Shown: positions 1-8,006 of the stretch, in pieces | Layout: each line of letters starts with the position of its first letter | How positions within the stretch are numbered: position 1 is the stretch's first letter | Assembly (NCBI GenBank): GCA_964601205.1 | Contig: CAZRML010000010.1 | Span: forward strand, 12,501-76,500 | From: JAQVEM01 sp964601205 | Lineage (GTDB): Bacteria; Actinomycetota; Humimicrobiia; Humimicrobiales; Humimicrobiaceae | Length of the DNA: 64,000 nt | Direction: 5' to 3' | Translations under genes and position numbers: made by a program | Notes under the pieces: generated by a model | Told to the model about the DNA's origin: nothing | The model's database searches: none | What the model saw: the letters and a program-made list of their open reading frames with translations, nothing else

Positions 1-684
1 CAGGACAATGGCCCCCTTTTTCATTTTATATAATTCCTTCTTATTAAACATCCCTATAGTATCCTTATTCTTGGGAAGATGTATAGAAATAAAATCAGCT
101 TCACTGTAAAGGTCCTCCAGTTTATTGGCTTTTTTTATCTCAAGCTGCCTGAACCTATCCTCGGAAACAAAAGGGTCATAGGCAATAACCTTTATACCCA
201 GACAAATAGCTTTCCTGGCAACCAGCCCTCCTATTTGCCCGAAACCGATTATTCCCAGGGTCTTTCCCTCAAGCTCTATGCCTTTAAATTTTGATTTTTC
301 CCATTTTCCGCTTTTCAGAGAAAAATTAGCTTCTGGAATTTTTCTGGCAACTGAAAGCAGCAATGCTATTGTATGCTCTGCCACAGTAACTGCATTACTG
401 GTAGGAGCATTAACCACCAGAATTCCTTTCCTGGTAGCAGTTGAGACGTCAATATTATCCACCCCTATCCCCGCTCTTCCTATAACTTCCAGCCTGTCAG
501 AAGCTTCAATAATATCTGCTGTAAGCCTGGTGGCACTTCTTATAATTACCGCATTTATACCTTTAATTACCTCTTTAAGCTTTTCTGGCGTAAGGTTCTT
601 ATTATCCTCCACCACAAAATGCTGCTCCAGCTTTTTCCTGGACTCTTCTGAAATACCGTCGGTAATTAATACTTTCTTATTCAT
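1..684 (-). CDS. serA: D-3-phosphoglycerate dehydrogenase, N-terminal part (cut by window edge)
   Basis: Oxidises 3-phosphoglycerate to 3-phosphohydroxypyruvate with NAD, the first step of serine synthesis, in the cytosol. I translated this partial frame from the minus strand: about 228 residues are visible and the frame is still open at the left edge. It has the 2-hydroxyacid dehydrogenase pattern: a substrate-domain start MNKKVLITDGIS, the conserved GRAGIGVDNID at about 70-79, NAPTSNAVTVAEH at about 92-104, and the Rossmann glycine motif GIIGFGQIGG at about 144-153. A second ATG lies 6 bases upstream; the ATG at 684 sits better behind the AAGGGTGA ribosome site. An aminotransferase gene ends 33 bases upstream, so the two probably form one serine operon. 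The C-terminal regulatory region cannot be judged. Confidence 0.9.
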   Translation of the reverse strand, partial: MNKKVLITDGISEESRKKLEQHFVVEDNKNLTPEKLKEVIKGINAVIIRSATRLTADIIEASDRLEVIGRAGIGVDNIDVSTATRKGILVVNAPTSNAVTVAEHTIALLLSVARKIPEANFSLKSGKWEKSKFKGIELEGKTLGIIGFGQIGGLVARKAICLGIKVIAYDPFVSEDRFRQLEIKKANKLEDLYSEADFISIHLPKNKDTIGMFNKKELYKMKKGAIVL

Positions 685-717
685 ATTCATTCACCCTTAA
701 ATTCTATTTTTAAGTTT

Positions 718-1884
718 TCAAGAATCAAGATAATTATTTTCCATAAATATCTTTTCTGCTGCTGTAATTCCCGAGCCTATCTCAAATTTAAATCCGAGTT
801 CTTCTAACGTCATCTCCAGTGCACTGATTGCAATAATAACATCAAACATTCCAAAATATCCAAGATGCCCTATTCTTATTATTTTTCCCGAAAGTTTTCC
901 CTGCCCTCCGGCAATGGTCACGCCATATTTTACTCTCATAATTTTAGTAAGTTCCCTGGCATCAATTCCTTCCGGAACATTAATGGAAGTTACCGAGTAT
1001 CCCCTTTTATCTCTGTCTTTAACCAGAAGTTCCAGCCCGAGTTTTTCTGCTGCTTTCTGCGTGGCGAGTGCCATTACTCTGTGCCTGTTAAAGACTTTCT
1101 CCAGCCCTTCTTCCAGTAATAAATCCAGTGCCTTATTCATGGATACGATTATTGATATGCCCGGAGTCCAGGGTGATTGCGGCGGTGTTTTATGTAAATA
1201 ATTTCTTGCCGTTGCCAGATCAAAATAAAACCTGGGAATATCTGACTTTTCATTAAGCTTCCATGCTTTATCGCTAACGCTGATAAATGCAATTCCCGTT
1301 GGTGCGCTTAATGCCTTCTGGGAGCCGCCAATTACGACATCAAGGTTCCACTCGTCGGTCCTGAGGTCTGACGCTCCCAGGCCGCTTATGGCATCTACTA
1401 TAAAAATTGCGGGATAATTTTTTACTATACCGGCTATAACTTCAACATCATTTAAAGCTCCGGTTGATGTTTCACTAAACTGCAGTATTACTCCTTTTAT
1501 CCCGGGATTTTCATCCAGAATCTTTTTAATATCACCGGGTTCTGCTGTATCACCCCACTCATAATCAAGGGAAAATACCTCCAGACCGTATTTTACGGTC
1601 ATCTTCTTAAATCTTTCACCAAAATTACCAATATTTACAACCAGAACTGCATCACCCCTGGAAAAGAAATTTACTATACTTGCCTCCATGGCGCCTGTCC
1701 CTGAAGAAGTCAGTATAAAAACATCATTTTTAGTTTGTAATAATCTCTTTAGCTTATCGGTCACCTCAACAAAAATTTTTGAAAATTCAGGAGACCTGTG
1801 ATGCATAAGAGGCCTGGCATGTTCAAGTAAAACTTCCTCGGATATAGGCGTGGGTCCCGGAGTCATTACATATTTTTTTATCAT
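718..1884 (-). CDS. class V aminotransferase, alanine-glyoxylate/serine-pyruvate type
   Basis: PLP enzyme of fold type I (388 aa, normal for the family). The start MTPGPTPIS, SSGTGAMEASI at about 60-70 (phosphate-binding), the PLP ring aspartate in FIVDAISGLGA (D164) and the Schiff-base lysine in GGSQKAL (K190) are all visible. Annotated relatives transfer amino groups among alanine, serine, glyoxylate and pyruvate. Its place directly upstream of serA suggests that here it makes the phosphoserine or serine step, as such enzymes can in lineages lacking a classic SerC; that is inference from context. The ATG follows AGAAGGGGAAAGT, a good ribosome site. A 192-base gap to ilvN suggests a separate promoter. 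Confidence 0.87.
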   Translation of the reverse strand: MIKKYVMTPGPTPISEEVLLEHARPLMHHRSPEFSKIFVEVTDKLKRLLQTKNDVFILTSSGTGAMEASIVNFFSRGDAVLVVNIGNFGERFKKMTVKYGLEVFSLDYEWGDTAEPGDIKKILDENPGIKGVILQFSETSTGALNDVEVIAGIVKNYPAIFIVDAISGLGASDLRTDEWNLDVVIGGSQKALSAPTGIAFISVSDKAWKLNEKSDIPRFYFDLATARNYLHKTPPQSPWTPGISIIVSMNKALDLLLEEGLEKVFNRHRVMALATQKAAEKLGLELLVKDRDKRGYSVTSINVPEGIDARELTKIMRVKYGVTIAGGQGKLSGKIIRIGHLGYFGMFDVIIAISALEMTLEELGFKFEIGSGITAAEKIFMENNYLDS

Positions 1885-2076
1885 ACTTTCCCCTTCTAAA
1901 AAAGTTTTTTACAATTTTTATTTAAAACAATGAAATCCAGAATAAATTCCTGACCTTTCAACCCGTACATTTTTCCTGCAATCTATTATTCTAACCGGGC
2001 TTTTATTTACCAGAACATAAATATTCCCATATTAATAATTACAAACTTCTCCGCGACCGTTCTATCCTAAATTGAT

Positions 2077-2559
2077 TTAATACTTGCTGCCTCTTGTACA
2101 CGCTATTTTGCCCGTCCTTACCAGCTCAAGTATTCCAAAAGGCTTTAACAGGTCTTCAAGGGCTTTAATCTTACTGGTGCTTCCAGTAATTTCAATTATT
2201 AGCGTCTTTTTACCCACATCCACTATATTTGCCCGGAAAATGCTTACAATTTCCAGTATTTCTGGCCTGACTTTTGAATCGGCGTTGACTTTTATAAGCA
2301 CCAGCTCTCTTTCCACAATATTTTTAGGGTCCAGTTCTTTAATTTTTATTACATTGATTAGTTTGTACAGCTGTTTTATCACCTGTTCAATACTCTGTTC
2401 TTCAGCTTCAACCTCCATTGTAATCCTTGAAGTTTTCTCATTTTCTGTTGGACCTACCGCAAGGCTTTCAATATTAAATCCTCTCCTGCTAAAAAGGCCG
2501 GATATTTTTGCCAGTACGCCTGCCCTATTCTCAACTAAAACCGAAATAATATGATTCAT
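2077..2559 (-). CDS. ilvN: acetolactate synthase small (regulatory) subunit
   Basis: Regulatory partner of IlvB: it binds valine through ACT domains, gives feedback inhibition and raises catalytic activity of the large subunit. The 160-residue protein has the typical order: an ACT domain at about 1-75 opening with HIISVLVENRAGVLAKISGLF, with the RRGFNIESLAVG segment that lines the effector site, then the small-subunit C-terminal domain at about 80-158 (ELVLIKVNADSKVRPEILEI). It lies 31 bases downstream of ilvB on the same strand, with an AGGTGA ribosome site just before the ATG, so it is surely cotranscribed with ilvB. Confidence 0.94.
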   Translation of the reverse strand: MNHIISVLVENRAGVLAKISGLFSRRGFNIESLAVGPTENEKTSRITMEVEAEEQSIEQVIKQLYKLINVIKIKELDPKNIVERELVLIKVNADSKVRPEILEIVSIFRANIVDVGKKTLIIEITGSTSKIKALEDLLKPFGILELVRTGKIACTRGSKY

Positions 2560-2590
2560 AATATCACCTGCTATTCATATAAGTTTTTCT

Positions 2591-4285
2591 CTAAATACAA
2601 TCTAACATATCACCTATTGAGGAACCCGGTGCTACCATAGGATATACGTTCTCCTCTTTTTCTATCCAGAAATCAACCAGAACTACCCTATCAATTTCAA
2701 GAGCTTTTTTGATGGCACCTTCTATTTCATCTTTTTTTGTAACCCTTAAACCGACTCCCCCATATGCCTCAATTAGTTTTACGAAATCAACACTTCCATC
2801 AATTGAGGTACTGGAATATCTCTTATTCCAGAATAACTCCTGCCACTGTCTGACCATGCCAAGATAACCATTGTTAAGAAGCATAATCTTAATATTTATT
2901 TTATTTGCAACTGCAGTAGCAAGCTCCTGGGAGACCATCTGTATGCTCCCATCACCGGCTATATCAACCACCACTTTATCCGGCATTCCTGCTTTTGCAC
3001 CAATTGACGCAGGCAGACCAAAACCCATGGTTCCGAGCCCACCCGAAGTTATGAGTGTCCTTGGCCTGGTAAATTTATAAAACTGCGCTGCCCACATCTG
3101 GTTCTGGCCAACTTCTGTGCATACAATTGCATCTCCCCGGGTTAATTCATATATTTTTTCCACAATATAAGCGGGTTTAACTCCGTCTGAATCTCTGTCG
3201 TATCTCAATGGATGATCCTCTTTTAATTTTTTAATTCTTGATAGCCACCCTTTCCTGTCAGGCTTTCCCTTTTTGTCAGTATATTTTTCATATTCATTTT
3301 TTAAATCAGTAAGAACAACTTTTGCATCTCCTACAATAGGAATCAGGGCCCTGATATTTTTACCAATCTCTGCAGGGTCAATATCTATATGGATTATTTC
3401 CGCTTCCGGCGCAAACTCTGATAGCTTACCCGTGACTCTATCGTCAAATCTAACCCCTACCGCGATAATGAGGTCTGTTTCTGTAAAAGCCAGATTCGCA
3501 TACTTTGTCCCGTGCATTCCGGCCATGCTTAAAGATAAGGGGTCTGTTTCCGGAAAAGAGCCCATCCCCAGAAGTGAGTTTATTACCGGAATTTTACTGA
3601 CTTCCACAAATTTTCGCAAAGCCTCACTTGCATTTGATAAAATTACCCCTCCACCTGAAAAAATTACAGGTTTTTTGCTCTTCGCTATTTTTTTTGCTGC
3701 TTCTTTAATCTGTTTGAGGTTACCTCTGAGAGTTGGCTTATATCCGGGTAGCTCTATAGCCACTTTAAAGTTCTCATCAATTAAATCAGTAGTCAGGTCA
3801 ACGGGTATATCAACTAAAACCGGACCCGGCCTTCCGGTGGACGCGACTAAAAATGCTTCCTTTATAACCTGCGGTAAATCCCTAATATCTTTTACCAGAT
3901 AATTCTGCTTGGTTATTGGAGCAGTTATGCCTGTTATATCTGCTTCCTGAAAAGCATCTGTTCCAATCAGGTTGGTTCTGACCTGTCCTGTTATAGCAAC
4001 TACCGGTATTGAATCCATCTGGGCATTGGCAATTCCTGTTACCAGATTGGTCCCGCCCGGTCCTGATGTTGCTATACAAACACCGGTTTTCCCGGTTGCC
4101 CTGGCATAACCATCCGCTGCATGCACCGCTCCCTGTTCATGTCTTACCAGTATATGTCTGATATCACTTTCATATAATGCATCATACAGGGGAATGACTG
4201 CACCGCCGGGATAGCCAAATATGACCTCTACACCCTCTTGTTTTAAACATTTTACTATCATCTGTGCGCCACTTATTTTACTCAT
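2591..4285 (-). CDS. ilvB: acetolactate synthase large (catalytic) subunit
   Basis: Thiamine-diphosphate enzyme that condenses two pyruvates to acetolactate, or pyruvate with 2-oxobutyrate, opening valine, leucine and isoleucine synthesis. Length 564 aa is standard. Visible motifs: FGYPGGAVIPLYDAL at 23-37, the catalytic glutamate E50 in VRHEQGAVHAADGYARATG, SGPGGTNLVTGI in the N-terminal pyrimidine-binding domain, a central FAD-type domain, and the Mg-ThDP motif GDGSIQMVSQELATAV followed by LLNNG in the C-terminal domain. The ATG follows GGGGTGATTTTATT. No ilvC, ilvD or leu gene is in the window; ilvE is about 4 kb away on the other strand. Confidence 0.96.
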   Translation of the reverse strand: MSKISGAQMIVKCLKQEGVEVIFGYPGGAVIPLYDALYESDIRHILVRHEQGAVHAADGYARATGKTGVCIATSGPGGTNLVTGIANAQMDSIPVVAITGQVRTNLIGTDAFQEADITGITAPITKQNYLVKDIRDLPQVIKEAFLVASTGRPGPVLVDIPVDLTTDLIDENFKVAIELPGYKPTLRGNLKQIKEAAKKIAKSKKPVIFSGGGVILSNASEALRKFVEVSKIPVINSLLGMGSFPETDPLSLSMAGMHGTKYANLAFTETDLIIAVGVRFDDRVTGKLSEFAPEAEIIHIDIDPAEIGKNIRALIPIVGDAKVVLTDLKNEYEKYTDKKGKPDRKGWLSRIKKLKEDHPLRYDRDSDGVKPAYIVEKIYELTRGDAIVCTEVGQNQMWAAQFYKFTRPRTLITSGGLGTMGFGLPASIGAKAGMPDKVVVDIAGDGSIQMVSQELATAVANKINIKIMLLNNGYLGMVRQWQELFWNKRYSSTSIDGSVDFVKLIEAYGGVGLRVTKKDEIEGAIKKALEIDRVVLVDFWIEKEENVYPMVAPGSSIGDMLDCI

Positions 4286-4419
4286 AATAAAATCACCCCT
4301 GTACTTGTAACAACATTATAACAAATAATTTTGATAATTATATCACTTTTATCTGACTTTTTATAATTTATTTTTAAAAAATTTATAACCATAAAATATT
4401 TAAATATGATACTGCTCAA
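4282..4419 (-). CDS. possible 45-codon leader ORF overlapping the ilvB start
   Basis: An open frame of 45 codons starts with TTG at 4419 behind a good AGGTGA ribosome site (spacing 4) and ends in a TGA that overlaps the ilvB ATG as ATGA. Of its residues, 10 are Ile, 4 Val and 3 Leu, with a dense Ile stretch DIIIKII near codons 26-32. This recalls branched-chain leader peptides, but AT-rich DNA produces isoleucine codons by chance, two extended -10 hexamers lie inside the frame, and I see no terminator hairpin before ilvB. Treat as a candidate for translational coupling, not an established gene. Confidence 0.25.
   Translation of the reverse strand: MSSIIFKYFMVINFLKINYKKSDKSDIIIKIICYNVVTSTGVILL
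4315..4345 (-). promoter_or_regulatory. putative ilvBN promoter region (two extended -10 hexamers)
   Basis: On the minus strand TGTTATAAT (hexamer 4315-4320) and TGATATAAT (hexamer 4337-4342) both carry a perfect TATAAT with the TG extension. Neither has a good -35 at 17 bases, which extended -10 promoters tolerate. A start from the nearer one would leave a leader of only about 25 bases before ilvB. Confidence 0.45.
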
Positions 4420-4567
4420 TTTATCACCTGCCAGTTTTACTCCCTTTATATTTTAGAATTATATTTTCAAAATATCCCGATTATAAGGTATACAGAAATA
4501 AGAGTTACTTATAAAAGAATTCTCAGGATTATTGCTTCTAATATGCTGGTAACAACTATCCTGAAAA

Positions 4568-4735
4568 TTAGGATAGGATACCGACCAGAAGTAATAGACA
4601 GACTAAAATTAAAAGAATACAAACAGAAACGGTAGCAGCATTATTTATACTAATCCAGCCGCTCCGACTTTTAAAACAGTTATTAGAGAACCTGTTTCCC
4701 AATCTTTTCAAAAATACTTCTCTATTTGTATCCAT
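4568..4735 (-). CDS. possible 55-residue single-span membrane protein
   Basis: A 55-codon frame in the otherwise empty space between ilvB and the trypsin-like gene. The first 33 residues are polar and basic (MDTNREVFLKRLGNRF, then FKSRSGWIS); the last 20 or so form one very hydrophobic segment (VSVCILLILVCLLLLVGIL), giving a C-terminal tail-anchored layout. The base composition is richer in GC than the flanks. Against it, no clear ribosome site precedes the ATG, and I recognise no family. It lies just downstream of the terminator at 4818-4856, so it would need its own promoter. Confidence 0.3.
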   Translation of the reverse strand: MDTNREVFLKRLGNRFSNNCFKSRSGWISINNAATVSVCILLILVCLLLLVGILS

Positions 4736-4817
4736 AATAATTATTAAAAGTTTATTTGAGGAAATATAATAACATAGATAAATTACTAAAACAATTAGAA
4801 AATAAAATAATTACAAA

Positions 4818-4856
4818 AAATAGAGTTTAAGCTTTTTATAAGCTTAAACTCTATTT
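4818..4856 (-). terminator. intrinsic terminator of the trypsin-like gene
   Basis: A near-perfect inverted repeat: the 17-base arms 4818-4834 and 4840-4856 pair fully around a 5-base loop, with core AGTTTAAGCTT. Read on the minus strand it runs into six T residues (4815-4820 are A on the plus strand), 90 bases past the stop of the protease-like gene. The stem is AT-rich but unusually long. No oppositely oriented gene ends here, so it serves the minus strand. Confidence 0.8.
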
Positions 4857-4943
4857 GCCAGGCTGCTCCTTATACTCTTTTACCCCTGATAGAATTACTT
4901 TATTTTTTTAGTCTGTATAATTTTTATTATTGTAACTAAAACA

Positions 4944-6068
4944 TTACTCAACAATATTAATTTCAGTCCCTTCTTTAAACTCCTCTTCTTCCTCTCTATT
5001 TATTGCTTCCTGGGATTTTGACCTGTACTCCTGCGCCAGCAGATGTCCCTGATTTAAATTCAATACTGCATTCAAATTTTCTATGGCTTCAGAGTAATAT
5101 TTTAATCTGTACATAATTAGGCCCTGTTTAAATTCTTCATCCACCATTCCCTGTTCATTGGTAACTCCATTTTTACTCAACATGGCAGCAACATCAGAGC
5201 TGGGCCTTAAAAAATTTACATTTTCAGTCGTACCCATAGTAAGTACCCCGATCACTCCTCCGCTGTCATTTAAAACAGGACTTCCACTATTGCCGGGAGC
5301 TGCTGTTATATCAACCTGTATCACTTCAGTGCCACCCACCATCCTTTTTGCGCTGGTCACACCGGATGCCACAGTGGGGGTCATTATGCTTTCTACGCTT
5401 ACCTCTGCTGTCCATGGATATCCAATAATGGTTATATTATCCTGAATCTCAGTCATTGAGGAATCACCGAGCATAATGCCGGAAAGGGACCTTCCTGTAA
5501 CCGGTGTTGTCCTGAGAATGGCTAAATCCCGCTGTTCCCACGGGCTCAGATCAATCAGTTCAGCTCTGGTATAATTTTCATTGGTGTTGTCAGGCAGACC
5601 GGCGGTTGCAGTATTAAACTGTACCCAGATCTCTCTATCAGGATCGGGACCATTCTCACCCTCAATCCTGAAAGTGTTAAAAGCATTATCCCAGTCCTCA
5701 TCAGTAAATGTGGTTACATCATAATAATCATTTATATATGCTTCTATTATAGTATATTTTATTTCATCAACAGGTGTATCCACAACATGGCCTGCTGTAA
5801 CTATATGCCCCGTATTCGGGTTTACACAGAATCCTGTCCCCCCGAGAGGTCCATAATAGTATAATTCACTCCATTCATCATACCAGGCATCGTATACATA
5901 AGCATAATAGTATGTAGCTATATAACAGACAGAAGGTTGTGCCAGAATAACTCTATCCTGGGAAGTAATTTCATATGAGATTTCTTTTGTGCATCCGAAG
6001 ACAGAAATGCCAGAGATAAAAACCAGAATTAATAATGGAACAAACAACTTAATTATTGTTTTATTCAT
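4944..6068 (-). CDS. trypsin-like serine protease lipoprotein with C-terminal TPR-like tail
   Basis: Likely exported, lipid-anchored S1-family protease acting outside the cytoplasmic membrane. The start at 6068 was chosen because CAGGGGGGGTA precedes that ATG and it directly opens a signal peptide (MNKTIIKLF, hydrophobic stretch, lipobox VFG|C at C26); the frame extends 17 codons further upstream. The catalytic triad is readable as H94 in VTAGHVV, D181 in RDLAILRT and S261 in AAPGNSGSPV. Between H and D lies an insert of about 85 residues rich in Tyr and Asp, longer than in usual HtrA domains. No PDZ domain follows; instead residues 310-355 look like one or two TPR helices (LIMYRLKYYSEAIENLNAVLNLNQGH) and a Glu-rich end. 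Substrate unknown. Confidence 0.8.
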   Translation of the reverse strand: MNKTIIKLFVPLLILVFISGISVFGCTKEISYEITSQDRVILAQPSVCYIATYYYAYVYDAWYDEWSELYYYGPLGGTGFCVNPNTGHIVTAGHVVDTPVDEIKYTIIEAYINDYYDVTTFTDEDWDNAFNTFRIEGENGPDPDREIWVQFNTATAGLPDNTNENYTRAELIDLSPWEQRDLAILRTTPVTGRSLSGIMLGDSSMTEIQDNITIIGYPWTAEVSVESIMTPTVASGVTSAKRMVGGTEVIQVDITAAPGNSGSPVLNDSGGVIGVLTMGTTENVNFLRPSSDVAAMLSKNGVTNEQGMVDEEFKQGLIMYRLKYYSEAIENLNAVLNLNQGHLLAQEYRSKSQEAINREEEEEFKEGTEINIVE

Positions 6069-6356
6069 TACCCCCCCCTGTAACCTGAAATTGATATTGA
6101 TAACAATATTTATAATCATACATATATTATAATTTAAATTATATTTTCTTTTTTTTTGAGAGTCAATAAAATTATTAAATCATTATTATATTTTTAATAA
6201 TACTTATTATAAAAAATTTATAAAAATAATTATGAATAGTTAAAAATTATGAAAATAACTTTCCTTTTTTAATATATCTACTTTAAAGACAGTCGTAATG
6301 GAACTTTTTCACTTCCCATCTTTCCAGGTTTAAATAACTTTCAGAAGCACAAGATT

Positions 6357-7910
6357 ATGAAATTAAATACTAATATGTATAATATTCTATATAATATACC
6401 GAATTACACTGACAGATACACTGAGATTATGAATAATTTAAACAGACATTTTGAAAAAACTTATAGTACCGGTGAGATAAACGGGCCTGACGCTGCGGGA
6501 ATAAGCAGAACTCCCCCTGTTACGGGCAACCGGGGTTATATAAAGCTAACCGCAAAAATAACCGGAAATATAATAAGGGATATAAAATTTAAAGCAGAAG
6601 GTTGTAACCACACAAAAGCGGCGGCGGGTTGTCTTGCCGCTCTGGTTAAAAATAAAGATATACTTGATTCCACTCTTTTAACCGGAAAAGATATAGAACA
6701 CCGTCTGGGAAAATTCCCTCCGGGGAAAAAGCATGTTCTTGATACTGCAATAAACGCCCTTAATAATCTTATTACAGATTATTTTTCGGGGCCCCTTTCT
6801 TCAAATATTTATAAAGAAAATAAGAATAAAGTAGTAGTAGCTATGAGTGGAGGTATTGACAGTTCAATGGCCGCAAAAATTTTAAAGGATAGGGGTCATC
6901 AACTAATAGGCGTAACCTTAAAATTACTTCCCGATGATTTTTACCGGAAAAAGCACAGAAACAATTTAATCCGGGAAAAAGATTTTAAAACAGCAAGGAT
7001 GGTGGCATTAAAACTAAATATTCCCCATATAGTCCTGGATCTAACCCTGCCATTTAAGGATAAAATAATTGAGCCTTTCTACGCTAATTATATAAAAGGT
7101 CTCACCCCCAATCCCTGCGTGGAATGCAATAAGTATATTAAATTTGGGATTCTTCTTGAAAAAGTTAAAAATTTTGGCGCGGCTTTTCTTGCTACCGGAC
7201 ACTATTGCAGGATTGAAAAATCAAAGGATTCAGGATTATACGAACTAAAAAAAGGCGCCGATGAAAATAAAGACCAGAGCTACATGCTTTGGAGACTGGG
7301 CCAGAAGCAGATATCAAAGATAAAAACCCCTCTGGGAGAATCTTCAAAAATTAACATAAAAAAGGAAACCAGAAAAATTTTCCCTTTCCTGGAAGAGAAA
7401 AATGAAAGCCAGGATATCTGTTTTATACCCGAAAATAATTATCATTCATTCATAAAGTCCAGATTAATAAACATTAAAGAGGGGCTGATACTGGACACCG
7501 GGGGTAACATTATTGGTACCCATAAAGGATATTTTTTTTACACTATCGGACAGAGAAAAGGACTGGGCATAAGCCGCACTGAGCCTCTTTATGTAAAAGA
7601 GATATTACCGGATAAAAATATAATAGTAGCAGGCGATGAAAAAGATATAATGCAAAAAACATTTAGTGTGACAAAAAGTAATTTTATTGCCGGAAACCCT
7701 CCCGGAAATATTTTCAGGGCAACGGTAAAAATAAGATATAAAAGCAATGAATATCCAGCAGAAATAAAAATTACCGGCAAAAATACAGCTGCCATAATTT
7801 TCGATGAGTCGCAAAAAGCAATCACCCCGGGCCAATCTGCTGTTTTCTATCATGGTGATATACTTTTAGGAGGAGGGGTAATTACAAAAATAGAATCTGA
7901 TAGAGCCTGA
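6357..7910 (+). CDS. mnmA: tRNA 2-thiouridylase MnmA fused to a degenerate IscU/NifU-like domain
   Basis: MnmA adenylates and thiolates uridine 34 of Lys, Glu and Gln tRNAs. Residues about 155-517 are a full MnmA: PP-loop SGGIDSS at 164-170, cysteine pair NPCVECNKYIKFG (C254, C257), GHYCRIE, DQSYMLW and the second catalytic cysteine in SQDICFIP (C355). The first 145 residues are extra and resemble an IscU/NifU N-terminal scaffold: YTEIMNNLNRHFEKTYSTGEINGPDAAG matches the family start, IRDIKFKAEGC holds the middle cysteine (C83), and GKKHVLDTAINALNNLI matches the last helix. The first scaffold cysteine is gone and the third is Val (V127 after H126), so classic cluster assembly is unlikely. A CxxC MnmA plus this domain suggests sulfur or Fe-S handling in cis (inference). 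Start codon uncertain; no strong ribosome site. Confidence 0.9.
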   Translation: MKLNTNMYNILYNIPNYTDRYTEIMNNLNRHFEKTYSTGEINGPDAAGISRTPPVTGNRGYIKLTAKITGNIIRDIKFKAEGCNHTKAAAGCLAALVKNKDILDSTLLTGKDIEHRLGKFPPGKKHVLDTAINALNNLITDYFSGPLSSNIYKENKNKVVVAMSGGIDSSMAAKILKDRGHQLIGVTLKLLPDDFYRKKHRNNLIREKDFKTARMVALKLNIPHIVLDLTLPFKDKIIEPFYANYIKGLTPNPCVECNKYIKFGILLEKVKNFGAAFLATGHYCRIEKSKDSGLYELKKGADENKDQSYMLWRLGQKQISKIKTPLGESSKINIKKETRKIFPFLEEKNESQDICFIPENNYHSFIKSRLINIKEGLILDTGGNIIGTHKGYFFYTIGQRKGLGISRTEPLYVKEILPDKNIIVAGDEKDIMQKTFSVTKSNFIAGNPPGNIFRATVKIRYKSNEYPAEIKITGKNTAAIIFDESQKAITPGQSAVFYHGDILLGGGVITKIESDRA

Positions 7911-7973
7911 ATAACTTTTGGAATAATAAACAATTCAACAACAAAAAAATAAATAAAAAATTTTAAAATCCTA

Positions 7974-8002
7974 TTGACATAAATATTGGTATCTGCTATA
8001 TT
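7974..8002 (+). promoter_or_regulatory. strong sigma-70-type promoter before the structured RNA
   Basis: TTGACA at 7974-7979, a spacer of exactly 17 bases, then TATATT at 7997-8002 with a TG extension at 7994-7995. This is the best promoter match I found in the window. It lies 64 bases after mnmA and points into the hairpin series at 8007-8183. Confidence 0.8.
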
Positions 8003-8006
8003 AGGA

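Noticed and set aside
278..700. Plus-strand open frame of 140 codons at the left edge.
   Set aside because: It is antisense to the clear serA reading frame, and its translation has no family pattern.
1896..1970. 24-codon frame (MYGLKGQEFILDF) between the aminotransferase and ilvN with an AGGA upstream.
   Set aside because: The ribosome site is ordinary, there is no membrane or domain pattern, and the spacer can produce such a frame by chance.
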